The notes below the pieces were generated by a model, which was given only the letters and a program-made list of their open reading frames with translations, was not told the DNA's origin and ran no database searches. The position numbers and the translations under genes are program-made. A stretch of 14,061 bases of DNA from Fidelibacterota bacterium (lineage in GTDB: Bacteria > Fidelibacterota > UBA2242). The stretch covers positions 1 through 14,061 of the forward strand of contig JAUSPJ010000367.1 in assembly GCA_030655795.1 (NCBI GenBank). The letters run 5' to 3'. Positions 1-7,191 of the stretch are shown here, piece after piece (within the stretch, counting starts at the first letter, position 1; each line of letters starts with the position of its first letter).

Positions 1-25
1 GTTCGCAATATTGTCCTATTCCGAA

Positions 26-2341
26 CTAAAGCCTACTTAAATCTTCCACAAATTCCCTCATTGCAGGAACGTAAGTTTCTTCTAATCCGATACTCGACGG
101 ATGGTTTACGCCATTCCCCCCATATGGTTTTTTAGTTGTATAATCTAAATTGACATGATCTCCAAACATTTCGGATTCCGTTAATGTGGGTAAAAATTGT
201 TTGTATTCTCCTTTGTAAATAACAAGATTTTGAACTGTGATCAAACCAATACTTCCCCCATTTTTATTCAATCTAATTTCGGATGGAGTATTATTAATTT
301 GCACCCGATCACGTAATACTCTTGCCCCGTCAATAAACACGTCAATAATATCATCGCGTTTTTCAAATGTTATCCGGCGATACACACCATCGTTCCACGA
401 TATCCCCGGAAAATATGATTTTGTTGGGGACGTGTAATGAGCGACGTCACCAATATTTGCATAACTCTCAATCGCAGCGGCGCCTCCAGATAGCGGTTTA
501 ACCATTAAGCAATTTCGTATATACCCAACTAAATAATTGTAATTAATCGATAAATTTTCAACGCCATCAGTGAACCCACTAAATTTTAAATCAAACGCCA
601 CGACAAACGATTTTGAATTAATTGGAATGATTATTTCTGTGCCTGCAGTTTGAGTCGTATAAGTATATCCTACCTTTGTGGCTGTTCCGCTTACAATAGC
701 ATCTGTAGCAGCGTATGTTTCTGCGATTGCCTCCATGAAAGGATTTTCAAATATTTTCCCTGTTCTCTTCAAATTGCTTATTTTATTTACATCAATGATA
801 TAACATCCCTTTTCCTCGCCGAATGTCCGGATTGTATGCGCCGACATATCAACCGCCTGCTGAATTTCTAATGCCCCCCACGTATCTTCAGGTGAATAAC
901 ATGGTCGTGGCGATGTTAATAATGCGATGCTCGGAATTGGGCTAAAATTTGCGTTAACGTATGTTAGTACAGCATTGAGATAATATTTAAACGCCTTGGC
1001 ACTCGCAATCGTTGTTTGGTTTATCCCCCACCCAATTATTAATAAATCTGGCGCAGTATCTTTGACGTGCGCCGCCCACGATTTTGTGACTGAATTAAAT
1101 GTTTTATCTGATCCATAATCTTGGATTACTGTCCCCCCAGATGACCGATTATAGAAATTAAATATGTTATCTTTAAACTGGCCAGTTATCATATCCATTA
1201 ATCGTTGGTAATATGAATCTCCCGTGGTTATCGAATTCGGCCCTTGTTCTAGTGCTCCGGCATCGATTGTGTTATACCCGACGTTCAAGCAATCCGTACC
1301 TCCGGTTGAAATACTATCTCCCCAGATTGAAATATTTATATCTCTGCTTGCCCCCAGCGCTGTATTGAATTGGGTAAATTGATTTTTTCGCAATGGCGAT
1401 TTGTTATATTTTCCGTTGTATTCTATTAATGTAGGAGAAATATTTATATAACAATTAACAATGTTACTACTTTCTATTTTTGCATTTCCGAACAAAATTA
1501 AATTTCTTGCTCCGGACAATACCCCACTAACCTTATAGGTGTGAGGCTTGTCGAAATAGGCATATTTTAATCCCTTGGCTTTTAATGTGGAAAAATAGTT
1601 ATTTAACAATGTTGTTGCATCTGCTGTGCCTATTGTGGGATTCACACCATACAAGCTAGCCTGCCCGTTGTTCGTAATTTCTGCCAATTGCGAATCAATT
1701 AAGTCTATTTTCGTCCCCAAACTGGCCTGCCCTCGCCGGGAATCAATAACCTCGGCATTGCCGGTTGTATCGGTTAATGCCAGGACCGCTGCGTCCTTGA
1801 TTGCCTGGGTTTGGTTTTTCGCTGTTTCAGCTAAATTCTTAGATGCCAGGGATTCGGCCGCACTAGCTGCAGATTCCCCGGCCTTGGTTGTCGCCGTTGC
1901 CGCTGATCCAGCCGAAGCGACCTCCGAAGCCTTGCTATTTATTTCTGCCGTTTCTGAATGTGCCTCTGCCAGTTCTGCGGCTATTCTCGCCGCTTCTGCT
2001 TCTGCTTCAGCTAATTCAGCTGCCGCTCTTGCATTTTCAGCTGCTATTTTTGCGGCTGCTGCTTCTGCCGCTTTAGTCGTCGCAATGCCTGCCTGGGTGG
2101 TTGCCACCACAGCTTTTGCTGTTGCGATAACCTCAGAGTCCGCCGCCGCATCAGCACTGGCCAGAGCATTTGCTTCCCCCTGAGTCAGCTCTGCGAATTT
2201 TATATCATGCTGAGCTTCCTTTTGAATTATCGCAATGTTGTCGACGTTCACTGCTTCTAGCGTATCGGCGATGGCGTCTCGGACATCCTCACCTTGCTGT
2301 GCCGCTCGTATTGTAGCGACAAGGGTTGTTAGATTTGCCAT
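26..2341 (-). CDS. Tail fibre with SGNH/GDSL hydrolase and lectin-like domain
   Basis: This 771-residue protein has its ATG at 2341, six bases after AGGAGG. Residues 1-54 are a probable tail-attachment segment, 55-190 an alanine-rich coiled-coil stem, 195-225 a short linker helix. Residues 238-310 look like the first coils of a pectate-lyase-type beta helix (DATTLLNNYFSTLKAKGLKY, PHTYKVSG, NLILFGNAKIE). From about 334 an SGNH hydrolase is seen: GDSIS (S343), NRSSGG (398-403), GWGIN (437-441) and near the end NGVNHPSSIG (H747). Residues about 548-713 look like a LamG/concanavalin-type lectin domain inserted before that histidine. SGNH enzymes in phage fibres usually remove acetyl or other ester groups from surface polysaccharides, so I infer a deacetylase or esterase used in adsorption. 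Gene 3' end is complete (TAG at 28-26). Confidence 0.85.
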   Translation of the reverse strand: MANLTTLVATIRAAQQGEDVRDAIADTLEAVNVDNIAIIQKEAQHDIKFAELTQGEANALASADAAADSEVIATAKAVVATTQAGIATTKAAEAAAAKIAAENARAAAELAEAEAEAARIAAELAEAHSETAEINSKASEVASAGSAATATTKAGESAASAAESLASKNLAETAKNQTQAIKDAAVLALTDTTGNAEVIDSRRGQASLGTKIDLIDSQLAEITNNGQASLYGVNPTIGTADATTLLNNYFSTLKAKGLKYAYFDKPHTYKVSGVLSGARNLILFGNAKIESSNIVNCYINISPTLIEYNGKYNKSPLRKNQFTQFNTALGASRDINISIWGDSISTGGTDCLNVGYNTIDAGALEQGPNSITTGDSYYQRLMDMITGQFKDNIFNFYNRSSGGTVIQDYGSDKTFNSVTKSWAAHVKDTAPDLLIIGWGINQTTIASAKAFKYYLNAVLTYVNANFSPIPSIALLTSPRPCYSPEDTWGALEIQQAVDMSAHTIRTFGEEKGCYIIDVNKISNLKRTGKIFENPFMEAIAETYAATDAIVSGTATKVGYTYTTQTAGTEIIIPINSKSFVVAFDLKFSGFTDGVENLSINYNYLVGYIRNCLMVKPLSGGAAAIESYANIGDVAHYTSPTKSYFPGISWNDGVYRRITFEKRDDIIDVFIDGARVLRDRVQINNTPSEIRLNKNGGSIGLITVQNLVIYKGEYKQFLPTLTESEMFGDHVNLDYTTKKPYGGNGVNHPSSIGLEETYVPAMREFVEDLSRL
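203..706 (-). other. Lectin-like (LamG/concanavalin-type) domain region within the fibre
   Basis: Residues about 546-713 alternate short beta strands with turns (FVVAFDLKFSGF, YRRITFEKRDDIIDVFIDGARV, SIGLITVQNLVIYKGEY). The pattern of a strand, then a DG turn inside xVFIDGxxV and a closing xxNLxIYKGE strand is typical of LamG/concanavalin A-like folds. The call rests on pattern, not on a search. Confidence 0.55.
1772..2179 (-). repeat. Alanine-rich coiled-coil stem of the fibre
   Basis: Residues about 55-190 consist largely of Ala with Glu, Lys, Thr and Ser at intervals (for example AEAAAAKIAAENARAAAELA). This is a low-complexity trimeric coiled-coil stem as in many phage fibres. It is locally GC-rich because of the Ala codons. 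Confidence 0.75.
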
Positions 2342-2351
2342 GTGTTACCTC

Positions 2352-2681
2352 CTATTCAATCATGAAATCAAGTGCTGCTAATTGTTGTAGTGTGATATCA
2401 AATTCGACGACTTCAAGCATCGTCTCCGGCACCATGTGGAAATCAATATCCACTTCGATATTTAACAAATCATTTAACTCTTTTGTGTATTCCGGGCTTT
2501 CTTTGTCATCCTGGTATTTTTCTTTCAGCGCTGTCAGCGATTCAAAATAATCGTTGTATTCCATTTCCAACTTCCTTGCATTTTTCCGGATGGCATAAGT
2601 CAGCCGAACTGGCAAAGGGAGGTCAGCGACCGCCCCCAGTCCGTTGATCCGGTTGATGATTTCGATGTTTTTAATTTTCAT
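2352..2681 (-). CDS. Small helical protein before the fibre, possibly DUF1617-like
   Basis: This 109-residue protein starts at ATG 2681, coupled to the preceding gene through TAATG. It begins MKIKNIEIINRINGLGAVADLPLPVRLTYAI, followed by a long charged helix (KLEMEYNDYFESLTALKEKY) and an acidic region ending in LQQLAALDFMIE. The start and overall plan recall small phage proteins of the DUF1617 type placed between tail tip and lysis or fibre genes, but I am not certain of the match. No catalytic residues, cysteines or membrane segments are seen. It could be a fibre-assembly chaperone or a small tip component. Its TAG is embedded in TAGGAGG, which is the ribosome-binding site of the fibre gene. 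Confidence 0.6.
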   Translation of the reverse strand: MKIKNIEIINRINGLGAVADLPLPVRLTYAIRKNARKLEMEYNDYFESLTALKEKYQDDKESPEYTKELNDLLNIEVDIDFHMVPETMLEVVEFDITLQQLAALDFMIE

Positions 2682-2923
2682 TACAGCGCCGCCTGCTCTG
2701 CGATTAATTGATCCTGGAAGGCGTAGGCCGCATCCTCGAACGCCAATTGTTCAGCTCCGATGGCGGCCCGATTTGCCTTATATAGATCGTATTGAACAAT
2801 ATAATGATTGAACGACATGCTTTCCGGATTAACTGTATTGATCCTTGCCTCAAACATTTTTGCAGCGGCGTCCCCGACTTTTGATGTTCCTTTAAAAATG
2901 GTTTCTTTCGTGATTTCTAACAT
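2681..2923 (-). CDS. Small protein after Tal, unassigned
   Basis: This is an 80-residue protein, start ATG 2923, AAGGAGA about eight bases upstream, overlapping the Tal stop by seven bases. I do not recognise a named family. The N-terminal third is beta-like with a polar pattern (LEITKETIFKGTSKVGDAAAKMFEARI). The remainder is predicted helical (HYIVQYDLYKANRAAIGAEQ and FEDAAYAFQDQLIAEQ). Small proteins with a similar plan, a short strand region and an acidic helix with Tyr and Asn, follow Tal in several Gram-positive phages. A structural or assembly role at the tail tip is likely from position only. There is no signal peptide, membrane segment or cysteine. The TAA shares a base with the next ATG (TAATG). 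Confidence 0.6.
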   Translation of the reverse strand: MLEITKETIFKGTSKVGDAAAKMFEARINTVNPESMSFNHYIVQYDLYKANRAAIGAEQLAFEDAAYAFQDQLIAEQAAL

Positions 2924-5900
2924 AGTAATTCTCCTTTTAATTCTGCGATTTGATATTTTAGAATGGATATTTCATTTTGTTGCCGTGCTGCGGTTTCTGT
3001 CAGTTTGGCGTTTAGTTCTTGAATTGCCTTTATTATCATCGGCGTAAATACATGATCTTTAATTTGATAACTGTCGCTACCGTCGGTCTGCCTTACTTTG
3101 AATACATAATTTTCGCCCAGATCTTGTTCCGCTTCCTGGGCAATCATCCCGAAATCTTCATGTTTTCCGTCTTTTATCCAATCGAACATTCTTATTTTTG
3201 TTCGACCAATTCTGTCCAGCGCTGATAACTTAGCGTCGAATATATTTTGTTTGAATTTACGGTCTGATACCGTTGGCCATATACCGAAAACGTTCGTTCC
3301 GGTTCGGTTTGTTGCGATTTGCAAATAATCAGATGTGACGAACTTAAGCTCTAGAATCTTTTCTGTACCGCTGGTGGCCGTCGTCATTAAATTGTTAGCC
3401 GTTAGACTGTATGTGACAGTTACGTTACTGCCATCTGTCGTTAGATTTATTCCTCCAGACCCGGCATATAAAACCGCACCATAAGAAGCATTGGCGTAAA
3501 CTCCTCCAAACTTACCACTAGGAGTGTGTCTAAAAGCCATTCCAGCGTAGGTTGAAGAAGAATCCAACGCGATAGATCCGGTCGCTGTAATATTTGCAAA
3601 ATTCAAAGCCCCACCTGAAATCCTATTGCACGAAATAGTTCCGGTTATTATATTATCGCCATTTATTACTGTTTGACCAGTTGTTGACAATTTTGTCGCA
3701 ACGTCTGAAACAGCGTTCGTCCGGGCGTTTGACGCCATCAACGCTACCGTGTCATTACTAAATGTACAGATTCCCGTTAAGGTTAGCTTGTCAGCGTTTA
3801 TCGTAACCCCGCTTTCGCCACTCGCGTTAATGCTTGCAATGATTGATGCTGTGTTTACTTTTCCGTCCAGACTTGTCTGTGTTGCCGATAGGCCAGCACT
3901 TAAAGCCGTTATGTCTACACCGGCTTGATTTACCAACGTCCCTAAATCCGACACGGTGGTTTGCGTGGATGTTAGGCTAGCCCCAAGAGCTGTTATTGTC
4001 AGTGCCGTTTCTGCTATCGACGACTCTGTCGCTTTCGTTCTTGATTCCAATGCTGACAAACTAATCCGAAAAGCGTCCATCTCTAATTTTGTCTCGTTTA
4101 TCGTCGTTCCCTGTTCTTCCACTGTTTCAGCTGTTATTTTGATCAGGAATGATAACTCATTTGACACAAACTCCATATTTTTGACCGTATTGGCTGTCGT
4201 TATGGCAAATCCCATAATCCCGCCGCCTAACGGTCCACTGATCCGATCTGTCAGGCTTTGAGTCACACCACCAAGGACAATCCGGTCATTTCCCGGTTCT
4301 AATAGGTCACGCTCTTTTTTGCTGACTGATAAAAATGCGTCCAGGTCGTGAGGTTTTGAAACACTTCGGGCCATGTCTCCGACTTGAAACTTTTGAATAT
4401 CTACATTAACCATACTTAGGTCGATTGCGGTCAATTCCAGGGATATCCCTTGCTTAACCAATCCGGCCAGCTTTAATTTTGCCGCATACAATAACGCCGA
4501 AGCGCTGTCGATGTCTGGCCACTCAAATTCCTTGAAGATCCAGCCGTACTCAGCAACCGCCAGTTCGTCATAGATATAATCACAGCCGTTGTTGGCCGTG
4601 GCTATGGTTAATTTCTTCCCGTCAATTTCTTTTCCGTATGGTACGATTGCGGTGTATATTCCGCTTGCGTCCGTTATTTTGGAATAATCCAACATATTGA
4701 CGCCAAATTTTATCGGCTGTGAATTAACTGAACCGTAGTTTTCCAGATAATTTAGAAACTTGATCCCGCCGATCCTCTCGATCACCAGTACCCCGCCCAG
4801 GGTGTCCAGCATGGTTGTTTTTATCAGCTCCAAGGTCTTGACATATTCGTTTTCCCGGAACAGCCCGTCTTTCAGCTTGCCGTTCGTGCCATCAACTTTT
4901 GACACAATAATGATGCTGATTGACTCAGCCCGTAGCGATTGCCCGGTTGTCCCGGCTGTTTCTCCATCCTGTTTCCAGTCCTGCCAGCCGTCATTTTCAA
5001 CATGAACCCGGTATTGAATCGAAAATAATCCAGCATCAGCGCCGGTTAATTTAATCTCAACCGCTTGCATCTCGACGCTTTGCCCGGTTGTCCCAGCTGT
5101 AGCGCCGTCCACTTTCCATTCCTGCCAGCCGATATCTGCTAGATGTGCCCGATAGGTTACGCCGATATCCAGATTTCCGATGTTTTCCAGCTTTAATTCA
5201 ATGGCCTCCATGCGCAACCCAGAACCGGTTGTACCACTGTCGTCGCCGTTGCGCACCCAAGATAACCAAGACAAGTTCTCAATGTGTGTTCGGTAATTCG
5301 TCGATATATTAACGCCTGTTCCATCACCGAGAACCGTACAGATTCCCATATGCAACCGCTTGTCTGATGTCACTTGCATGTTGTGATTGTCAAGCACCAT
5401 GGTCAGCCACTGTTCTGGCGTAACGTTGACGTACTGCGCGGGGCGCTGGATGCTGTCAAGTAAATATCCTAATTCTCCCTCACAGGTGACGACTCTTTTT
5501 TTGTAGATATCTTCGGCGTCGCTAAGAATCCGCCCCTCAAATATCAGGTCTTTTCGTGCGTTTGAGTAAATCTCATAGACTAAAATCGTTGTGTGCATTT
5601 TCCGCAATTTTTTATAATGCGCGTGCGTTGGATCGATGGTAAATGTCATACCGCTGGACTTATTGATTCCTTCGGACGTTTTTGCACTCAATAATCGGTA
5701 ATCCGTCCGGATGTCATGCAGCAGCACATCGGCGCGCGGAAAATCAGACGCCCATATTTGAACGATCGGTGCATTGTTTTTTATCTCATTTGTGATCACC
5801 GCATTCAGGTCGACTGTTTTGATCAATACAATCGATACTGCTTCCAACCGTATTTCTTCACCAGTTGTCCCCAGTGTTTCGCCGTTTTTCTTCCACGTCG

Positions 5901-7191
5901 TCCAGCCGGTATTTTCCAAATGGCCACGGTATTGGACTGTGTATTTACTGGCATCGGTCCCGGTCAAGACAATCTCGACTGCTTCAATTCGCAATCCCTG
6001 GCCAACCGTACCGGCCGTTTTGCCATCGGCGAACCACGCTTGCCAGCCAATATTTTCAACATGGACCCGGTATTGTATTCCGATGTCCAGCCCATCCAGT
6101 GACGACAACTTGATTTCCAACGCTTCCATGCGCAGCCCTAGACCTGTTGTCCCGGATTTCGTGCCGTTTTTCACCCATGACGCCCACGCCAGATTTTGGA
6201 TGTGTGTCCGGTAATTTACTGCGATTAAAGGAGCATCGCCCGGATTCCTTAAAAGATTTTCTGATTTTAGCGTTATTATAATTTGAATTGCTTCTGCTCG
6301 TAACGCAAAAGTCATTGTCCCTGAAACGTCGCCATCCCTGCACCACTCTTGCCAGCCCTCGTTCTGCACGTGAACTCTATACCAGATTGAATAATCATCC
6401 GCGTCGGTTCCGGTCAGGTGCATTTTAATTGCTTCTAATCGTTTCCCTTGATACGTGGTTCCCGCTGTGGCTCCATTGGCCACCTCGGGAAGCCATCCGA
6501 GATTTTCTACATATGCTGAATAGGCGACACCTAAATCCAATACGCCTGTATTAATCAGCGCGATCCGAATCGCTTCCACCCGTAGGCCTTGGCCAACTCG
6601 ACCACTTAGGCGCCCATCCGTAACCTCATTACCCCAACCGTAGTTTTCAACGTGGGTTGAGTAGCTTGCACACAGAATTTTTCCCGGTGGGATTGCTGAA
6701 TTGGGATCACTGATCGGGACGATTATCTGCGTTGGGTCATCCACTGGTGTGTTTGGCACGACAACAACAACGTCCTCGGTGACGCGTTCTAGCATTATTT
6801 CAATCGCTTCTGCCCGTAACCATACGCCTGTTGTTCCCGCTGTTTCCCCATCGACCTTCCAGTTTTGCCAGCCAATGTTTTCGATGTGCAGTCGGTACTT
6901 TATTTTGTACTTTTTCGCGTCTGCTCCGATTAATCTGATTGTTAGCGCTTCAAGCCGTAATCCCTCGCCAACTGTTCCGATTATCTCGCCATCTGTTTTC
7001 ACAGTTTGCCAGCCTATATTTTGGACGTGAGCCTGTGCTTCAATGGCGATATCTAAACTACCTTTTTCCAATAAATCAATGATCAGGGCTTCCAGTCTAA
7101 GGCCTTTTCCGGTCGTTCCTGATGTAGCGCCATCGGTTACCGCAATGTTCCAGCCCTCGTTTTCAATCTGGGTTTTATAACTAACTTTCAT
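2917..7191 (-). CDS. Tail-associated protein (Tal) with twelve ChW repeats and S74 chaperone
   Basis: This 1424-residue protein starts at ATG 7191. In order: residues 3-133, 174-306 and 324-456 are three triplets of ChW repeats, the first two separated by a Val/Pro-rich linker (139-170). From about 474 (PIVQIWASDFPRADVLLHDI) comes the Tal hub domain, which continues to about 627. A fourth ChW triplet fills 628-762. The hub resumes at about 770 (NEYVKTLELI, LGGVLVIERIGG) and runs to 975. Residues 980-1110 are coiled coil, 1120-1300 beta-rich shaft (INADKLTLTG, NGDNIITGTISCNRISGG), and 1308-1424 a Peptidase_S74-type intramolecular chaperone (SDRKFKQNI, FGMIAQEAEQ). Tal is usually a trimer closing the tail tip. 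ChW repeats occur in clostridial surface proteins, so I infer wall or glycan binding. About half the length, 12 repeats plus linkers, is extra to a standard Tal hub. Confidence 0.9.
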   Translation of the reverse strand: MKVSYKTQIENEGWNIAVTDGATSGTTGKGLRLEALIIDLLEKGSLDIAIEAQAHVQNIGWQTVKTDGEIIGTVGEGLRLEALTIRLIGADAKKYKIKYRLHIENIGWQNWKVDGETAGTTGVWLRAEAIEIMLERVTEDVVVVVPNTPVDDPTQIIVPISDPNSAIPPGKILCASYSTHVENYGWGNEVTDGRLSGRVGQGLRVEAIRIALINTGVLDLGVAYSAYVENLGWLPEVANGATAGTTYQGKRLEAIKMHLTGTDADDYSIWYRVHVQNEGWQEWCRDGDVSGTMTFALRAEAIQIIITLKSENLLRNPGDAPLIAVNYRTHIQNLAWASWVKNGTKSGTTGLGLRMEALEIKLSSLDGLDIGIQYRVHVENIGWQAWFADGKTAGTVGQGLRIEAVEIVLTGTDASKYTVQYRGHLENTGWTTWKKNGETLGTTGEEIRLEAVSIVLIKTVDLNAVITNEIKNNAPIVQIWASDFPRADVLLHDIRTDYRLLSAKTSEGINKSSGMTFTIDPTHAHYKKLRKMHTTILVYEIYSNARKDLIFEGRILSDAEDIYKKRVVTCEGELGYLLDSIQRPAQYVNVTPEQWLTMVLDNHNMQVTSDKRLHMGICTVLGDGTGVNISTNYRTHIENLSWLSWVRNGDDSGTTGSGLRMEAIELKLENIGNLDIGVTYRAHLADIGWQEWKVDGATAGTTGQSVEMQAVEIKLTGADAGLFSIQYRVHVENDGWQDWKQDGETAGTTGQSLRAESISIIIVSKVDGTNGKLKDGLFRENEYVKTLELIKTTMLDTLGGVLVIERIGGIKFLNYLENYGSVNSQPIKFGVNMLDYSKITDASGIYTAIVPYGKEIDGKKLTIATANNGCDYIYDELAVAEYGWIFKEFEWPDIDSASALLYAAKLKLAGLVKQGISLELTAIDLSMVNVDIQKFQVGDMARSVSKPHDLDAFLSVSKKERDLLEPGNDRIVLGGVTQSLTDRISGPLGGGIMGFAITTANTVKNMEFVSNELSFLIKITAETVEEQGTTINETKLEMDAFRISLSALESRTKATESSIAETALTITALGASLTSTQTTVSDLGTLVNQAGVDITALSAGLSATQTSLDGKVNTASIIASINASGESGVTINADKLTLTGICTFSNDTVALMASNARTNAVSDVATKLSTTGQTVINGDNIITGTISCNRISGGALNFANITATGSIALDSSSTYAGMAFRHTPSGKFGGVYANASYGAVLYAGSGGINLTTDGSNVTVTYSLTANNLMTTATSGTEKILELKFVTSDYLQIATNRTGTNVFGIWPTVSDRKFKQNIFDAKLSALDRIGRTKIRMFDWIKDGKHEDFGMIAQEAEQDLGENYVFKVRQTDGSDSYQIKDHVFTPMIIKAIQELNAKLTETAARQQNEISILKYQIAELKGELLC
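4906..5310 (-). repeat. ChW triplet 4, inserted inside the Tal hub domain
   Basis: Three repeats at residues about 628-762, Trp at 642, 689 and 736 (spacing 47, 47): HIENLSW, HLADIGW, HVENDGW. It lies between RLHMGICTVLGDGTG and GLFRENEYVKTLELI, two segments that follow each other closely in ordinary Tal proteins, so the triplet appears to fill a surface loop of the hub. Confidence 0.88.
5824..6222 (-). repeat. ChW triplet 3 of Tal
   Basis: Three repeats at residues about 324-456, Trp at 336, 383 and 430 (spacing 47, 47): HIQNLAW, HVENIGW, HLENTGW. The first unit has Ala instead of Gly before the Trp, and is closely similar to the first unit of triplet 4 (28 of 37 positions identical by eye). 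The hub domain of Tal starts about 20 residues after it. Confidence 0.88.
6274..6672 (-). repeat. ChW triplet 2 of Tal
   Basis: Three repeats at residues about 174-306, Trp at 186, 233 and 280 (spacing 47, 47): HVENYGW, YVENLGW, HVQNEGW. A roughly 40-residue linker rich in Val, Pro, Asp and Thr separates it from triplet 1, suggesting flexibility. It is the most divergent triplet (YQGKRLEAIK in the middle unit, TMTFALRAEA in the third). Confidence 0.88.
6793..7185 (-). repeat. ChW triplet 1 of Tal
   Basis: Three ChW repeats at residues about 3-133 with key Trp at 14, 61 and 108 (spacing 47, 47). Motifs: QIENEGW, HVQNIGW, HIENIGW, each followed by a DG(A/E)xxGT turn and an LRLEA or LRAEA strand. 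It stands at the very N-terminus of the protein. Confidence 0.88.

Noticed and set aside
1626..2183. 185-codon open frame on the plus strand, Ala/Ser-rich.
   Set aside because: It is the antisense of the alanine-rich stem of the fibre; GCN alanine codons read backwards avoid stops. No ribosome-binding site and no protein-like pattern.
2917..3600. Variable region of a diversity-generating retroelement at the end of Tal.
   Set aside because: No template repeat or reverse transcriptase is visible in the window, and the C-terminus is an S74 chaperone, not a C-type lectin fold.
5774..6214. Plus-strand open frames of 80-146 codons over the ChW region (also 5716-6102 and 4760-5005).
   Set aside because: They mirror the repeated DNA of the ChW array and show the same repeated shadow motifs; the minus-strand Tal explains the sequence fully.
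6056..6346. 96-codon minus-strand frame inside Tal.
   Set aside because: It is another frame of the Tal gene with an Arg/Ser/Asn-rich, unpatterned product and no ribosome-binding site.
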